64,000 bases of DNA. It comes from Colletotrichum lupini. Its lineage: Eukaryota > Ascomycota > Sordariomycetes > Glomerellales > Glomerellaceae. A program made the translations under genes and the position numbers. The stretch lies in NCBI RefSeq assembly GCF_023278565.1, contig NC_064680.1:4154001-4218000 (forward strand), written 5' to 3'. This document shows positions 35,101-49,531 of this stretch, piece after piece. A model generated the notes under the pieces. The model was not told the DNA's origin. It searched no databases and was given only the letters and a program-made list of their open reading frames with translations. Position 1 is the stretch's first letter. Every line of letters begins with the position of its first letter.

Positions 35101-38100
35101 ACAAGCATGGCCCGGGGTTGGAACTTGGGAGAGTACGATTATGATGGTTGCACAAGTTTGGAGATTTGTATATCAGAGACTCTGAAGTTTGTACAATATG
35201 AGGAGAAAGGAGGGGATATGGACGACGCATGCCCAGAGGTACAGCGTAGAGTCAAGACATCTGCTGACGAGGAGAGTCTCGACGAGACTCACGAGAGCGC
35301 TGACGGAGACAAGGCCAAGAAGCCCAAGACTGTTTGATGAGGGCATCGACTCGGGCGATACTATGTAGGGGGCATACGATTCACAAGAGGGAGGGTCTAG
35401 GTCGAGAATCTGAACTGCTCAGCGGTCTAACTTGACTGCTGAGCAAGCAGGTAGGTTCAGGGTCGAGGGACTGACAGACACCTTGCCACAGGTCCATACG
35501 GACAAAGTACCGTCAGTTCGCGAGGCCTGACATGGTGCTTGACTTGACAGCTTCAAGGCCACCTACCCTAGCCTGGCAGTAAAGCTGAGGTAAGGGGGCT
35601 TTGCGGACTAGAGCCAGACCGGGATGGCTACGGTCCAGAGAGGTGACGGGACAAGACCGGCTAATTATTCAAGTCCAGACAGACTGCCAGAGAGTGCGTG
35701 CAACTTGATACTGGGACAAGCAAACGGCGACTCGCGGATAGTAACAAGCAAGGAAAAGGCGAGAAAAGGGCTGCAAGACACAGATGGTTGCTGAGATAAG
35801 GTACGGTTACAGCAACCTTGACGGTAAAACTCCGAAGAGACGGCGACTGAGACTGGGCAACGTGGGCAGCCGACGTGGACCATTCTGTGGAGCACTGGAG
35901 CCTTTTCCAAGGTGAAGCTCGACCATGGAGGACAACAACGACGATGAGGAAGCTGACAATGGAGCCCTCTTTCCTTTTTTCTGCGATGAGGCGCTGAACT
36001 TGGACGTTACAGATTTAGTCGAAATGACAGGGTCGAAACCGGCGCTAGTGGAGGGGAGAGGAAAGGACGACGGAGCCCTGGAGGGGGAGGATCGACTTTT
36101 GCCAGGGCCTACCAATCCAGGATGGGCAGGACCAAGGGGATAATAAGAGGGGCGGCCTTGTTTGACTTGGCACGGCCAACGAGAAGCGCGCTTGGCTGCC
36201 GCAGCGCCCAAAAGGGGAACAGCTACGGCTTGACGCTTTCCCCATTGCGAGGTTAGTCTCCGTGACGAGCGAGAGAGCACGTACCGTTTAATTGGGGGTA
36301 CGTACTGTGATCCTGGGTTGGACACCTGCCAGTTTTCCCAGGGGAGGGAAGAAAGGAGAGACAGAGGGCAGGTACCTACCTTACGGGGTAAGGTAGGCGC
36401 CCCCACTGAATGTCTCTTGTTCCTGCCTTGATAACCTAGCCACGACGATGGAAAAATGAAGAACCAGAACCACCCGGTGGAGGAAGGAGGCAAATAGGTA
36501 GGTATACGACATGAGAAAATTTTGGGTTAAGACAGACGAACGCAAAGCGTGGGAAAGAACCTAATAGAATCAGAAGAAGCAACGATGCGCATTGTCACAG
36601 GTTTGTGCTGGCACTGAGACCTTCATGATCCGAGAGACGGGGAGAGCCAACCATATGGCATGAGCCCATCTCTCTCACACACACGCCGTACATCTGCACA
36701 CACAATCCGACCTTTTCTCCCATTGTTGGTTCGCCGCGATGGATGGATGGATGGGGATCGGGTGGTCAGCGAGCCAGATTCAACAGTTTTCTTCCGTCAG
36801 TCACAGACACTGACAGCACCGTCTGACCGCCCAAGAGACCGCGAGGCAGTGAGGCACAGAGAGAGGAGAGGCGCAGGTGAACGGAGAGGCGGCGGTTTGC
36901 AGCGGACGCCGTTCCCTTTGAAAAACGGCGCCTCTGCCGCTCTTGTGGCGTCTCTTTTTGATTACCCTGCGGTTAAGGGAGTGAGACAACACCCAACTGG
37001 GTAGGTCCAGAACCTTCAGCGCCATTTGCCATGGAGCACTACCAGAAAATATGCCACAAATTTCCCAGTTCTCGCCGATGGCTGGAACGGTTGGCAGTCG
37101 GGTGCCGCAAGTCTTGCGACGGCGCCCCGGGAATGGACCCTGTGTGCCTACCTGTGTAACTGTGTACCTGGGGGGGATGTGGTAAATCTCAATCACCACC
37201 CAATCGAACTGTGGCGTGCCGCCGTACGTGAGTCGAAGCCAACAGCCAACAACGCCAACGCCATCCATCCATCCACCATTGGATCTATCCATCCATCCCG
37301 CCGACTGCCGCCGTGTGGTATTCTGTACCTTGCCTTAGTGCGGTCCCTCCACCCCGGGACGCGCATGCCCTTCATTGTTTGAATTCGTACGTCACCTACG
37401 TACAACAGTGTGGTGTTTTCATACTTTCTACCGCCCGACGGCGATTTACCGTGGATACCAACGATGGAACAAAGCAGAAGAAAAAAAAGATCAATATTGG
37501 GAAAACAATAACATGTCATGGCCCATACTGCGTACAATTCGGGGAGAAGCATCAGTCAGTCGACTTTCTCCACAAGTCCACAAGCAACCCACCCCGGTCG
37601 TCAGTCCCCTTCCGACGACCAGAAAAAGGTGAAGCACAAGCCTTGATTGAGACTAGTGCCAAGAACGGCCCTGGGACTTTCCTCCCGAGAGTAAAATGTG
37701 TGGGTAATCGGTCTGAACCTCCTGACTTCCTTTTTGCTCTCTTGGCCTACTACAGTCTCTGGCATACGGAGGATGAGGGTTAGGTTACCTCGCAGCAGTG
37801 GTGATACGGAAACGGAGTCGCAAGAAGCAGGAGTCGACGTGTCTGCCACAGAGTGTGCACAATGCCAAACTGCCGCCACGCCATGCTGCTGCTCGTCTTC
37901 CCCCTCCCCATGCTCACTCTATCGCGTAGTATGTAGCGTAATGCCATGCACAGGCTGGGCGGCGTGGCACCGGCACCGATATTGCCAAAAAGTCGCGGCT
38001 TTTCGCATCAACCCCAAATGGGAGCCAAGCCCTCGGTGCACGGATATTTCGGTACGTATCCCCTTTTCCTCAGACACGCGCAGGCTTCGCAGGCTGGCGG

Positions 38101-38669
38101 CAGCACCGCTGGGCAGTGTGCGCTGGAGCGCTGGGCGCTGGGCAGAGTCTCCAGGTCCTACCTAGGTCCAGCCCACCTTTGCCGATACGTACCTTTCTCC
38201 CTCCTTGCTGTCCCCCGTCTTCCCCGTCCGTCACCATTTCTCTCCCGTCGCCTCTCCCAATTCCCGCTGGTCACTGGATCCAAGTCTTCGCCGTCGTCTA
38301 ACTGTCCCGTCTTTTCTCGTCCCTTTCTCGGCTTCTACTCCTTGTTCTGCCGCAGATGTTGCCCAGAGCCTCGAAGGCCCGTCCACTTTTTTTTGTGCAG
38401 AATTCGAGATGCTGTATTCATAAGGTACCTTGACGTTATTCACTTGTGCTGAGCACTGTCTGTCGTCTGCCCCGTCTGGCCTCAGTCTCGGCCTGTCTCT
38501 TTTGCATCTTTTCTCTCTCCCCTCACGATCCTGCAATGAGGCAGTGAGAGTGAGACAGCATAGAGAATAACATATTGTACGGATGTTCTCGCTACCAAAT
38601 ACAGACACCTCGGGGCCAGTACCTCGTCCGTCGTTCGTTCTCTTGTCCTTGTCCAGTCTCTCTCTGCAG

Positions 38670-38699
38670 CATCCATCCATCCATCCATCCATCCATCCA
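38670..38699. repeat. CCAT tetranucleotide microsatellite
   Basis: About seven perfect tandem copies of CATC/CCAT. Shorter relatives of the same unit occur at 36739-36754 (ATGG) and 37260-37296. Confidence 0.85.
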
Positions 38700-39055
38700 G
38701 ACAATGTCGCAAAGGTACATCCTCGCGTGGTCCACTCACACACGCCACACACCCCTCCAGGACCCAAAGACCACACCTCAGGGCCCCAGGTCAAGGTCAA
38801 GGTCAAGGTCGAGCACCAAAGCACACCAAGCAAGCACACACGCACATGGAGACACGCACAAGTGACAAACCTGGGCCAGGGACTGCGTACGGACAGGCTA
38901 CAAGGTACGGATGCTGAGAGCAGGTACCTGGATTCATGTACCGCTGACACCCCCGGTCATCTTCCCTCCTTGTATGTACCTTACCTTATCCCCCTACTCC
39001 TGGGTACTCCTACTCCTACTCCTACTACCTAGTCCCAATATCCGTACTCCCTGCT

Positions 39056-39739
39056 TCCTCCCGTCCCCTTCTTTTTTCATCGTCCGTCGTTATACTTAAG
39101 TTACTGTCCACAACCTCTGCATCTTGCCCAGCTGTGCTTGGCCTTCCGTCTCTTACTTCTTCTTGCTCCGTCTCTCTCTCTATTCTTTCCCATCCTCCAT
39201 AAATCTCTTCTTTTAGTCTATCCTCATCCTCACGTTCCTCCGTGTGGCCGGTTAGCTAAATACCAAACAACCTACCGCCTCCTCTTTCCGCTTCTTCGAC
39301 TACTCTTTTATTACACCTTGTTTCAACTTGGTAACGGCAGCTTTTTATCGCATTGGAAAAGATTTGAGAAAAAAGTAAACAAGGGCTTTGTGTCGTGACT
39401 GGTATCCGAATCCTTCTTGGTTGCTCCTTCTCAGCATTTCTCGCTCGCACTCATTCGCGCCTTCCCAACCTCATCGAGTCACTCTCTCGCTCGCACCTTC
39501 CGTGCCGAACCTCCCAACCTCGACGACAAGACCTCGTTCTTTCCTCGTCAACCACCGCCACAAATTAAAAAAGTAGACCAGCGGTCTCGGCACTTTTTTC
39601 TTCTTCATCAGTACTTTTTTTTGACGACCTCTTCGACGACGACGAGCTAGTTCTCTCCCGTATCCTCTCTTTATTTAAATATCAACAACCTCACCGTATC
39701 TACATACACCACCAAACCTCCTCGAATTAACCGCCCAAC
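39056..39739 (+). promoter_or_regulatory. pyrimidine-rich leader of the subtilisin gene
   Basis: About 680 bp upstream of the ATG are rich in CT, with TTTCTTC and CTCTCTC tracts, and end in ACCGCCCAACATGG, a good fungal start context. Such CT-rich stretches are typical of the core promoter and 5' untranslated region of strongly expressed filamentous-fungal genes. Confidence 0.5.
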
Positions 39740-41139
<1,400 letters not shown>

Positions 41140-43870
41140 AAGTTCTGCCCTGATGGTAAATGCCCCAATGTGTTCCGCGTTGGTGGATTCTTTTAGCGTT
41201 TCTTTCATTGGAAACCTCAAAAGGCATGATGGCGTCACGTTGACTTTTTCGACACGTTTTCCTTGGTTTAATAAGTGATTCTCCCCCCATGTGTTTTTAT
41301 ATTCGAGGGGGAGATGAACACAAATTCACGGCATTTTAGAGGATACCCAGTCATTCGCACACATCACTGCATTGGCGCGCGGCCTGGACCAGCAAGCAAA
41401 GCACAAGCCTTCACCATCCAAGATGGGATACCTGGGGTTTCCGGGTGTCTGTCGGATGGTTTCAATTGTATGTAAAAGGAGAGAGAGAAGACACACAAAG
41501 CAAGAAAGAGAGGGTCTTCAAACCCGCATTTCAAGGACAAAAAACAGGCTCAAAAGAAAAAAGACCCCAAAAGAGTAGAAAAACCCTCGACGGGCTGGTT
41601 CCCTCGTACCACTTCATCAGGACTCGAAAATTCATTCTGTCTTGGGTTTTCCTATAACTCTTTTTTTCTTCCTTTTCGCTTTTTTCTCTAAAACCTGTTT
41701 TCTTGAACATTTTTCTGGTTTCGTTTGAGACCAAAAAATCACACTGTATTTAAGACAGAGATTCTCGAAATGAGATCTTGGTAATGAGAGCAGACAGCTA
41801 CGGACTATTCACTTTCACGTTCAAACAAATTACTCTGCCTTGCGACTTGGCTTGATACTGCCTTTGCCTTGTGAGTAAGTGAGTGTATCAACGTGTCCAG
41901 CGACGATAGCCCTTCGACACGCACACCCTATGCTAGTTCTGATGGTATCACCTGCCCCTGGTGAATGACAACGGCCTTCAGCGCTATCATCATGTCACCT
42001 GACCTCGATATCCACAAAATCTAGGTGACGTCGAAGGAGGAAGGCGATGGCAGTTGTGTATCTCATCGAATAGATTACACGTCAACAAGCAGGAAACCTT
42101 ATCTGCGCAACCTACCACATCTGATGATTCTAGGTGATTGATCAAGCTACAGTTGTCTCTTCCCCAACTCTACATACGGACCCAGCGGCTTCCTTGCGGG
42201 CTCCTTTCCAGTGAACGCACACAGAGCCAACGTCAACATTAGACTTCCACAGGTAGGTGATATGAGGAGGTGCGTCGTTCGGCCTGATCCTTACGACAAA
42301 AGGACTGGTAGAAAACCCAAAACGCGAATGACGCCATGACATATTCCGGACAGTTGGGGAAATTTGGTGGGAGAAGAACATTCGCAACTCCCCGAGGAGG
42401 GAAGGAAAGGATGGAGTACCTAAAGGCGGAGAAGAATCATGGGCGAGAATTGTCGTGGTGGAGGGTGGTGTGCGTGAAGGTTTGTGTTTCTCGCGTTTTG
42501 GAGATTAAGGTATACGAGGGATGGGATGAACTTGGCGTAGTGCCTTCCCTCTCGCATCTGCTATGTGTTGTTTCCTCTCTACACGGTGCTTCCCGAAGAC
42601 TGAGATGCTTCACCGCGTGCCGTTATCCGTTATCCGAGGGCCGTGGAAGCGAAAGATGGAAGATTGATGTCGCACATCATGGGACGGACATGATGCCTTT
42701 CCCGATTCGTTCTCAGTAAGATGGTGCGTTGGCATCTGCGCGGATGACGGGTTCCGAAACTAGGTTCCATGGGGGGATTCTGTTTCCCTCCCTCCCTCCC
42801 CTTCCTTCTTAACCTTCTTTTTTGGGTGTTGGGGAGACTGAATAGAGTTGGCGAGGATGGAAGGAGATGGGATGGAGGTGCGAGTGCGTCAGAGGCACCC
42901 ATCCACTACCACTCACACATGTTTATTTCTGATGGCTGTGAGATGAGGTAAGATGCGAGGGAAAAGCATGTGGTCAGCTCAAAGGACCGGCGTACAGTCC
43001 TACACCCATCGCACGCGGGCGGATTCGTCTCATCTCCAACACACACGCACAGAAGCAACAAATTAGAGATGCGTCCTTGCTTGTTTGTGGTCCGGCGTCC
43101 GAAGGGGGAAAAAAGGGTAAGGGAAACGGAGAAACGGAGTAGGAAAGGGGATGACTTTCTTCAGCAGTACGCCCGGGAGCCCATTGTTCTACGGTCACGT
43201 TTCGGAGATGGGTGTTCGGGACCGGGGTGGGAAAGGGAAGGGGAGATGCGAGATCCGACGACCTGTGAAAAGCCCAATACGAGAACGAGAGAGAATGGGA
43301 ATTGCTGTGCTGTAGAAGAGGGTGCCTGCATTCACTCGTCGTCACATATTTGAAGCCATCTACGTCCCAGAAACTTGCCATTGGCGTGGTGATCGACCGC
43401 TCTCGCAAACACATCTTTACAAGAAGGACGAGCCAAGAGCAGGGCATGTACAAATAATGCTAAAGTGTTGGCAAATACCAGATATATACAGATGTCTTGG
43501 CCAGACTATGGTGATGGAGATGTCCACACCACGACAAAACATAAATAAACAGTACTCTTGAAGCCTGGAAGGAAGCTAGATCCAGCCTCAGCCTTGGCTG
43601 AAGCATGATTCAGCGATACCAAGAACCGCTTGTCTCTTACTTACCGGTCCGAAACGTCCCGTTGTCCTTTCGCCTCTCCCAATTCTCCTTGAACGTTCCC
43701 CATCAATCTGGCGCTGACACCGCTATGCAAAACGGAGATCTCGGGTCTTGGCGTCGAAAGGGGGGAGACCAGGCTACCAGCAACGGCCATCCCGGGTCTC
43801 CCGTTCTCGCGCGCGCCGTGCCCCGCCGCACGCCACCCGCGTGCAGCGGATGAGAGCGAGCGAGAGAGAC

Positions 43871-43911
<41 letters not shown>

Positions 43912-45314
43912 AGACAACGGAGGATAAGGCCAAGGTGGTCCGCGCAACTCACGTGGCTTCGTGGGCTTCCGGCCTCTCGTCTCTGACCCGAGCCGAGAGA
44001 AAGGGAGGGATGGCCGGCGTGGGAGCGAAGCAGGGCTGAAAAGGCTGAAGCTGGATCTTCACGTTTCATGTATTCCCCAGACTTGACCCAGGTGTCGCCG
44101 TGTCGGGGAGAAGGCGGAAAAGGTTAAAAACACATAACACGGTCCCGGTATGCCTGTGTGTGTACATCACGCAAGTGCCTGGGAAACCGGGTTCGGGCCT
44201 TGCGCATAAACGCCGAGACGTCTTCCAAGAGCCGCATCTTCTTCGTTTGCAACTGCGCACTGCTGTCTCTTGCAACGATTCGAAAGGAAGACCGGACGAA
44301 AGACTTTGGTGGCGGGCCTGAAGACAGAAGAGCATGCTGAGCAGCAACCTGGTAAGCCTAGGCGTCTCCGTGGGTTCAATGGATTAGGTACATATAGAGG
44401 CACCGCGGCGCTGCGTGCTTCATCTGATTATTGGTGACTATTGGTGACCTGCAAGTCCATGTTCGACGAGAGGCCAAGTCAAGCAGGCCAAGTGATTTCT
44501 GCATTGCGTTGGTGACCAATTGACTGGAATTGGGGGCTTTGGGACGATGACTTGGATTATGAATTTTCGTGTCTTCTTATTACAACGGTTCCCCGGCCGC
44601 GGGATGATTTGAATACATCGGTCGTCGCTTTGGCTCTTCCATGGACTTCAAAATCGGGACAAGTTCCTCCAGAAAAGTACTGAAGAGACAGGTCATGTCG
44701 GTCTTGGCGACAGGCTCATCTACTTGATGCCGTGACAGCGCCTGTCACCTCTTCGCCGTAGGCCCCGGGGCCAGACGAGACGAGTAAGCTCTCAATTGAC
44801 CTAGCCTTGTGGCTATTACAGGGCCTGTCGCAGTCACAAGAAGAAACACATGAAACAGTGGAACATGGTGAAAGAATGTTTGCAAGCCGGAGCAAAAGAG
44901 CGCGTCCCGAGGGCGATGGAAGACACGCCCGCCCCGTACCCGCCGCGTGATGGACGGGGTCTTTGCCGGTGGGTTTTGATATCAGCACTTCTTCGGCACA
45001 ACCACAGTCATGACCACCTTGCGATGGGACTGAATTGCAATTTGACATCCGTGCTTGGTTTGAGGAGGGATAGTGGATGTCACTGTGTAAATCATGTCGG
45101 ACAGACGATCGATATGAAAGCAACAAGACCAGATGCGTCGCGAAAAACCCATCACGAGGATGGTGTGTATTAGCAAGATTAGTATGGGCTCCTCAATATT
45201 TCGTAGCCATGCCGGCGGCGAGCAACCGAAAACTCCTCGTCAATATGTACCGTCAACAGTCAGATGCAGCGTAGCAGTCAAAGAACAACTTTTGTTCTTG
45301 TCTGTCTGGTAGAG
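41140..45314. other. 4.2 kb convergent intergenic region
   Basis: It begins with the subtilisin 3' untranslated region and ends at the squalene synthase stop. Short frames overlap on both strands without domains. A GA microsatellite lies at 43873-43908. No RNA gene or transposon was recognised. Confidence 0.45.
43873..43908. repeat. GA dinucleotide microsatellite
   Basis: About 18 near-perfect copies of AG. Confidence 0.9.
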
Positions 45315-46986
45315 TTACAGCTCCTTGTGCTCGATCGGCGTCGCCGCGCCGGTCTCGCTGCCAGGCCAGTAAATGCTATCCGTCTTCCACAACGAGTCGA
45401 AGCGTGCACCAAAGAACCAGGCAGTTCCAATCTGAGGGTGGTGATCAGTTGAGAGTTGAGGGTAGAAAAGCAGAGGGTGAAGGTTGATGTTGGAAGAACG
45501 AGGGGGAAATGAGGAAGAAAATTTCGGAGCTACTCACCATAAGACCAGATACGAAAAAGAGGGTCAACAGAACCATGCCGCCCAATACGAAGGCCTCGCC
45601 TGCATCCATACCCGGTTGGCCCCGCTCTTTCTGTTTCGCCGCATCTCCGAGCAGCTTGGGGTCCTGTCTCGGGAACAGAGAGTCGATGAATTGCTCAATC
45701 TGGAGGGTCAACCGTTAGCAATTGACTTTCTGACGCGAGACAAATGTGTCTTTGGAAAAAGACAAAGAAACACCACCACATACCTTGCCGCACTGCACGC
45801 TAATCTGCACGTAGTTGGGGTCGCGCGGGTCGTTCTTCTTGTGTATCCGACGGGTGTAGTCTCTGAAAACCTCACACACAATTTGGAGGTTCTGTGTTGA
45901 CTTGGTCATGAGGTAGCATGCGTCGCCCTTGGTGATCTTGATGTGGCTGCTGAAGATGGCAGGGTTACGGAAGACGAGCTCCAACGTCGCAATAGCCATG
46001 CTCTGGGGGATAGCGACGAAGTTGAAGACACTCTGATCCTTGATACCAGCCATGTAGAACAGGCACTCCTCAGTGTGCTTGAGAGCATTCAGAACCATCT
46101 CGGAGCTGCACTCGAGAGCCTTGGGCAGGTTCTCGGGCTTGAAGAGATCGTCCCAGGTGTCGACGTGCTTGCTCCAGATCTCCTTGGGCCAGAAACGGCG
46201 CTTGTCGAGGTAGTCCTCGTGGACGTCGCGAATGATGTTGGTCTTTTGGAGGAACTGTCCCATGGACTCGGTGAGCGCGGGGCGCTCGAGAAGCTTGGGG
46301 TTGGCCATGTTGCCCTCGACGAAGAGGCGGGTCAGGCCGTCACCGACGAGACCGGCAACGTAGTGGCAGTAAAGCTCGTACTCCTTGATGGTCGCAACAC
46401 CGTTCTCGTTGTGCTCGGCGTTGAGAGCGTAGTCGGCCATGCCGTTACCCATCTTGATCGTGATATCCTTGATGATCTCGTAGTAGGGCTTCTTGATCTT
46501 CTTCAGCTCAGTTACGACATCGTCAAAGTGCACCAGGAGCTCGCGGTCCTTCTCGTTAGGACCGTTCTTGGTGAAAGTCCAGCCATCCGTCTCCATGTAC
46601 TTATCAAACTGGCGCAGCAGAGGCTCCTTCTCCTTGATATCCAATGTCATATCATCTTCGATGGTGTCGAGGCCGCGCAGCACAAGGTAGAACAGGCAAA
46701 CGGGAACCAGGAGTTCGGGGTTGAGCTCCTGGATGACGGCGGAGAAACTACGGCTCGTCTTGTTGAGGAATTCGAAGCACGACTTCAGCGTAGGGTCTTC
46801 CTTTGAGGGATCGCGGTGGTGGACGGGGTCGTGCCAGACCTTCCTAGAAGTGTATCAGCAGATGTGAGGTAGAGAAGCAGCAAAGCGGTCTGCGTGCGCG
46901 TGCTCGGTGAGAGGGAGTCAGGCGGCGTACCATTGGATGATGGAGCGAAGCTGGTTGGGGTGAAGGAGGTAGTAAATGACACCCAT
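45315..46986 (-). CDS. ERG9: squalene synthase (farnesyl-diphosphate farnesyltransferase)
   Basis: Exons 46986-46931, 46843-45784, 45699-45538 and 45431-45315 give 464 residues, the usual fungal length. Introns begin GTACGC, GTATGT, GTGAGT and GTGAGT-like and all keep frame; the first splits the Trp of IIQWKVWHDP. The enzyme joins two farnesyl diphosphates head-to-head into squalene, the first step committed to ergosterol, at the ER membrane. Signatures are the Mg-diphosphate motif [11 protein letters not shown] (near residue 80), the second Asp-rich motif [30 protein letters not shown], and a C-terminal membrane anchor ([19 protein letters not shown]) followed by a short tail, [12 protein letters not shown]. 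The start [19 protein letters not shown] matches the family. The gene is single and unbroken, with a CT-rich leader beyond 46986. Confidence 0.97.
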
Positions 46987-49531
46987 GATGGCGGTCTGTC
47001 GTCGCGGCGGACGGCGGATTGCTAGAATCGGACAGTAGCGCAGAGGCTTAAGGAGTTGACGACGGAAGAACGAAGTCGAGTCTCGTAGGGGACAGCAAAG
47101 CTAAGTCAGTCAGTCCTCGTAGAGTTCGTGGAGTTGACCAAGGTAGCTGGCTATGTGCGGGTTCGTCGTGGGCTGCGGATTGAAGGTTTGCGCGCGCAGT
47201 CGTTGGCAGGTGGTCTCAGCTTCTGCTTTTTTGCTCACGTTCCAGTCAATGACCTCAAATTTCGCGTGCGTTTTATAGCAGGGAGGACACGGGCTGTTGC
47301 GTGGAGAAGAGTCGACAAGCAAACTGGATTGTTGACCTTGGATGAACGGCAGACGGGGATTCAACAACAAGACCGCGGAAGAATAGGAGGGAAAGAAGTT
47401 ATCCGCTGTCATCAAATCAAAAGTCCAAAAAAGTGACCAATTCACCCGGGCAGGAAGGCGCCAAAACGGGGGAAAGGACGTTAGTGCAGCTGACCCCGGC
47501 TCCTTTTCTCCAAATTGCCATGGAAAATGCAACCTGGGACCGTTTTCCCGTCACACTCACCTCATTTCCAGGTACGTGGAGGTTATTAGGTAAGCCTCCA
47601 GGGCATTCAAGGCTTGGCCTCAGCGCTGTTGGGTGGTCTACTGACAGCCAGAAGACGGCCAGATAGCGCCTCTTACAGTGATACCCCGCCTGTGTATGGT
47701 GCCTTATCCGCTGAACACTGCCCACTTCAGCGTGTCAGTCACTGGAATTGGTGTCAGGAACGCACTGACCGAGCCAGTTCGGCTAAAGCTAGGCGAGCCA
47801 ATGGGATGGACGACTAGATCTGATTGGCAGATGGTCGGTGATGGCGGGGCAGGTCCCTGCCTTCCGGGTCGTTTGCTTCTCATTCTCGAATTTCAGCAGG
47901 TGCGGGGCACGGAGGGCGGTTCCTTCCATGCTGGGAGTGGAAGGAGTTCATTATTTCAGGGTCTGCCTTCCTGCCTTTTTTGAACGAAGCTTCCGTCGGG
48001 GTCGTCTCTTTCTCGTCTGGTTAGCAACCAACGGCCCAACTCACATGACTTTTGTTTAGCGACGTTTATCCTTGGCATCTTCTTCGCACCTTTGGTATTG
48101 CTACCTTGCTGCTGCTTCTGTTGCTGTTTCTCCTCTTCACACACCGAAAGAAAGAAGAAGCCGACAACAGATGATTTATCGACTCTGCTGCATACGCCAA
48201 TCGAGGTGTGAGTGGAGAGCAACAGCAGCAATTCCACGCATGTCAGCCCCCCCGACACGGCATCAGTCCAATTGTTCCCATGGCTCAGCCTCCCCCTTCA
48301 TGTTCATGGCCCGACTATCCGATCAGCGCGCAACCCATCGTCTGGTTTTCTGGACATCCCACGGTGGCATCGCAGCAGCACATGGCCAAGACCCTTGAGG
48401 ATTTCCGAGATGGACGTTTCTTTGCGGCTCCGGGCTTCTGGTCCCCACCACGGCCGACGCGGCATTCGACCCTCGCTGGTCTACCGCCGCCCGCCATTGC
48501 CACCACCACCGTGGCACCGCCATTACCTCCAAGGGAGCATAATGCGGTGAGCCATCGGACGGCAATGTCTCACTGTCTGCATCCCCCAAGGGAGGCTTTT
48601 CATCCGTCTAGCCTCCTTCATCCTAGACCGCATCACTTCCGCGATACTTGTCTTGGAGCTGCTGCGACACCACGTAGCTAAGTAGCTACTTTTTTCCTTA
48701 TGTCTCTTGCTAACATGATGATTTTTCATGGTCGGCTTAATCATATTCTGCCACTACTGGTGACTATCTTCCACGGAGTCCACTTCACCAGAGCTCATGA
48801 CAAAGCTAGGGGACGCCAGGACGAAAATAGCTGTCTGCTACGGATACTCTCTCCGATAACAGCAGCTATCAATATGGAACGTAGCTCCTGGTAAGCTTCG
48901 TACTCGAGGTACGTAAGTTTCGCTACGGGGTCGCACCTTTGACCGTGGTACCTCCCGAAGGTGGGGGTGGGAACGACACATTGAACACACCATCTGTCCA
49001 ATGTAAGTCGCTGCGACTAATTATTGCTGGCTGTGCTACTACTGCTGCTCTGCAGTAGGTATCCAGACAGAGACCAGCATACCGGAAGACGGGAGGGTCG
49101 AGAGGGTCGAGACCGCGCGCAGCTGAAAGGGCAGAGTGGCAGATTGGCAGATAGTACGACTCGTACCTGAACCCAAACTTTATGTCCTCCCCTCCTCCTC
49201 TCCCTGGCCTCGTACCTGCCACGCTTACCCCAGATAAATAATCCGTCTCACACTCTTTCTCCCCTTGCCCTGCTGTTCGAGTGGCTTGTCTTACAAATTA
49301 CTCAATTTGTCCTTTTCTTCTTCTTTCCTCACCCTCCCAGCTGTCTTCTCCCTTGCCAGCCTCGAGCATATAAGACGTCCGAATCGACATCTCACCCGAC
49401 TCCGTCACCAACTTACACCATCCCAGCAGCCAGTCGAATCCTGACAAAGTTCCGCCCGACCCCTCTCCGACGACCCGCCGATAATTCAAACCATAATCCT
49501 CAAGGGACGAACAACACCACCATCATCCACA
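46987..49531. other. 2.5 kb divergent intergenic region
   Basis: It lies between squalene synthase (leftward) and the nucleotide-sugar enzyme (rightward) and should hold both promoters. A Pro/His-rich open frame at 48208-48681 (157 codons) lacks any recognisable domain and I do not call it. The last 250 bp are pyrimidine-rich, as expected of a leader. Confidence 0.5.

Larger units (their letters stand above)
26157..39739. other. 13.6 kb region without a recognisable gene
   Basis: Base composition is ordinary, unlike the RIP-like blocks. Open frames reach about 240 codons but overlap on both strands, lack recognisable domains and do not link through plausible introns. It holds many simple repeats, including CA at 26752-26767, CTG at 27429-27448, CA at 30749-30762, ATGG at 36739-36754, CCAT at 37260-37296 and 38670-38699, GGTCAA at 38788-38810 and CTCCTA at 39009-39029. 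GGTACCT and AGGTAAGGTA-like words are frequent, as in fungal promoters. The last 700 bp are the pyrimidine-rich leader of the subtilisin gene. I see no tRNA. Confidence 0.5.

Noticed and set aside
35807..38950. Frames of 150-240 codons upstream of the subtilisin
   Set aside because: Ser/Arg/Pro-rich low-complexity translations over microsatellites; no recognisable family.
45943..46806. A 287-codon plus-strand frame over squalene synthase
   Set aside because: Shadow frame rich in Leu/Val/Glu; the minus strand is unambiguous ERG9.
48208..48681. A 157-codon Pro/His-rich frame
   Set aside because: Clean but without domain, good start context or codon bias; too weak to call a gene.
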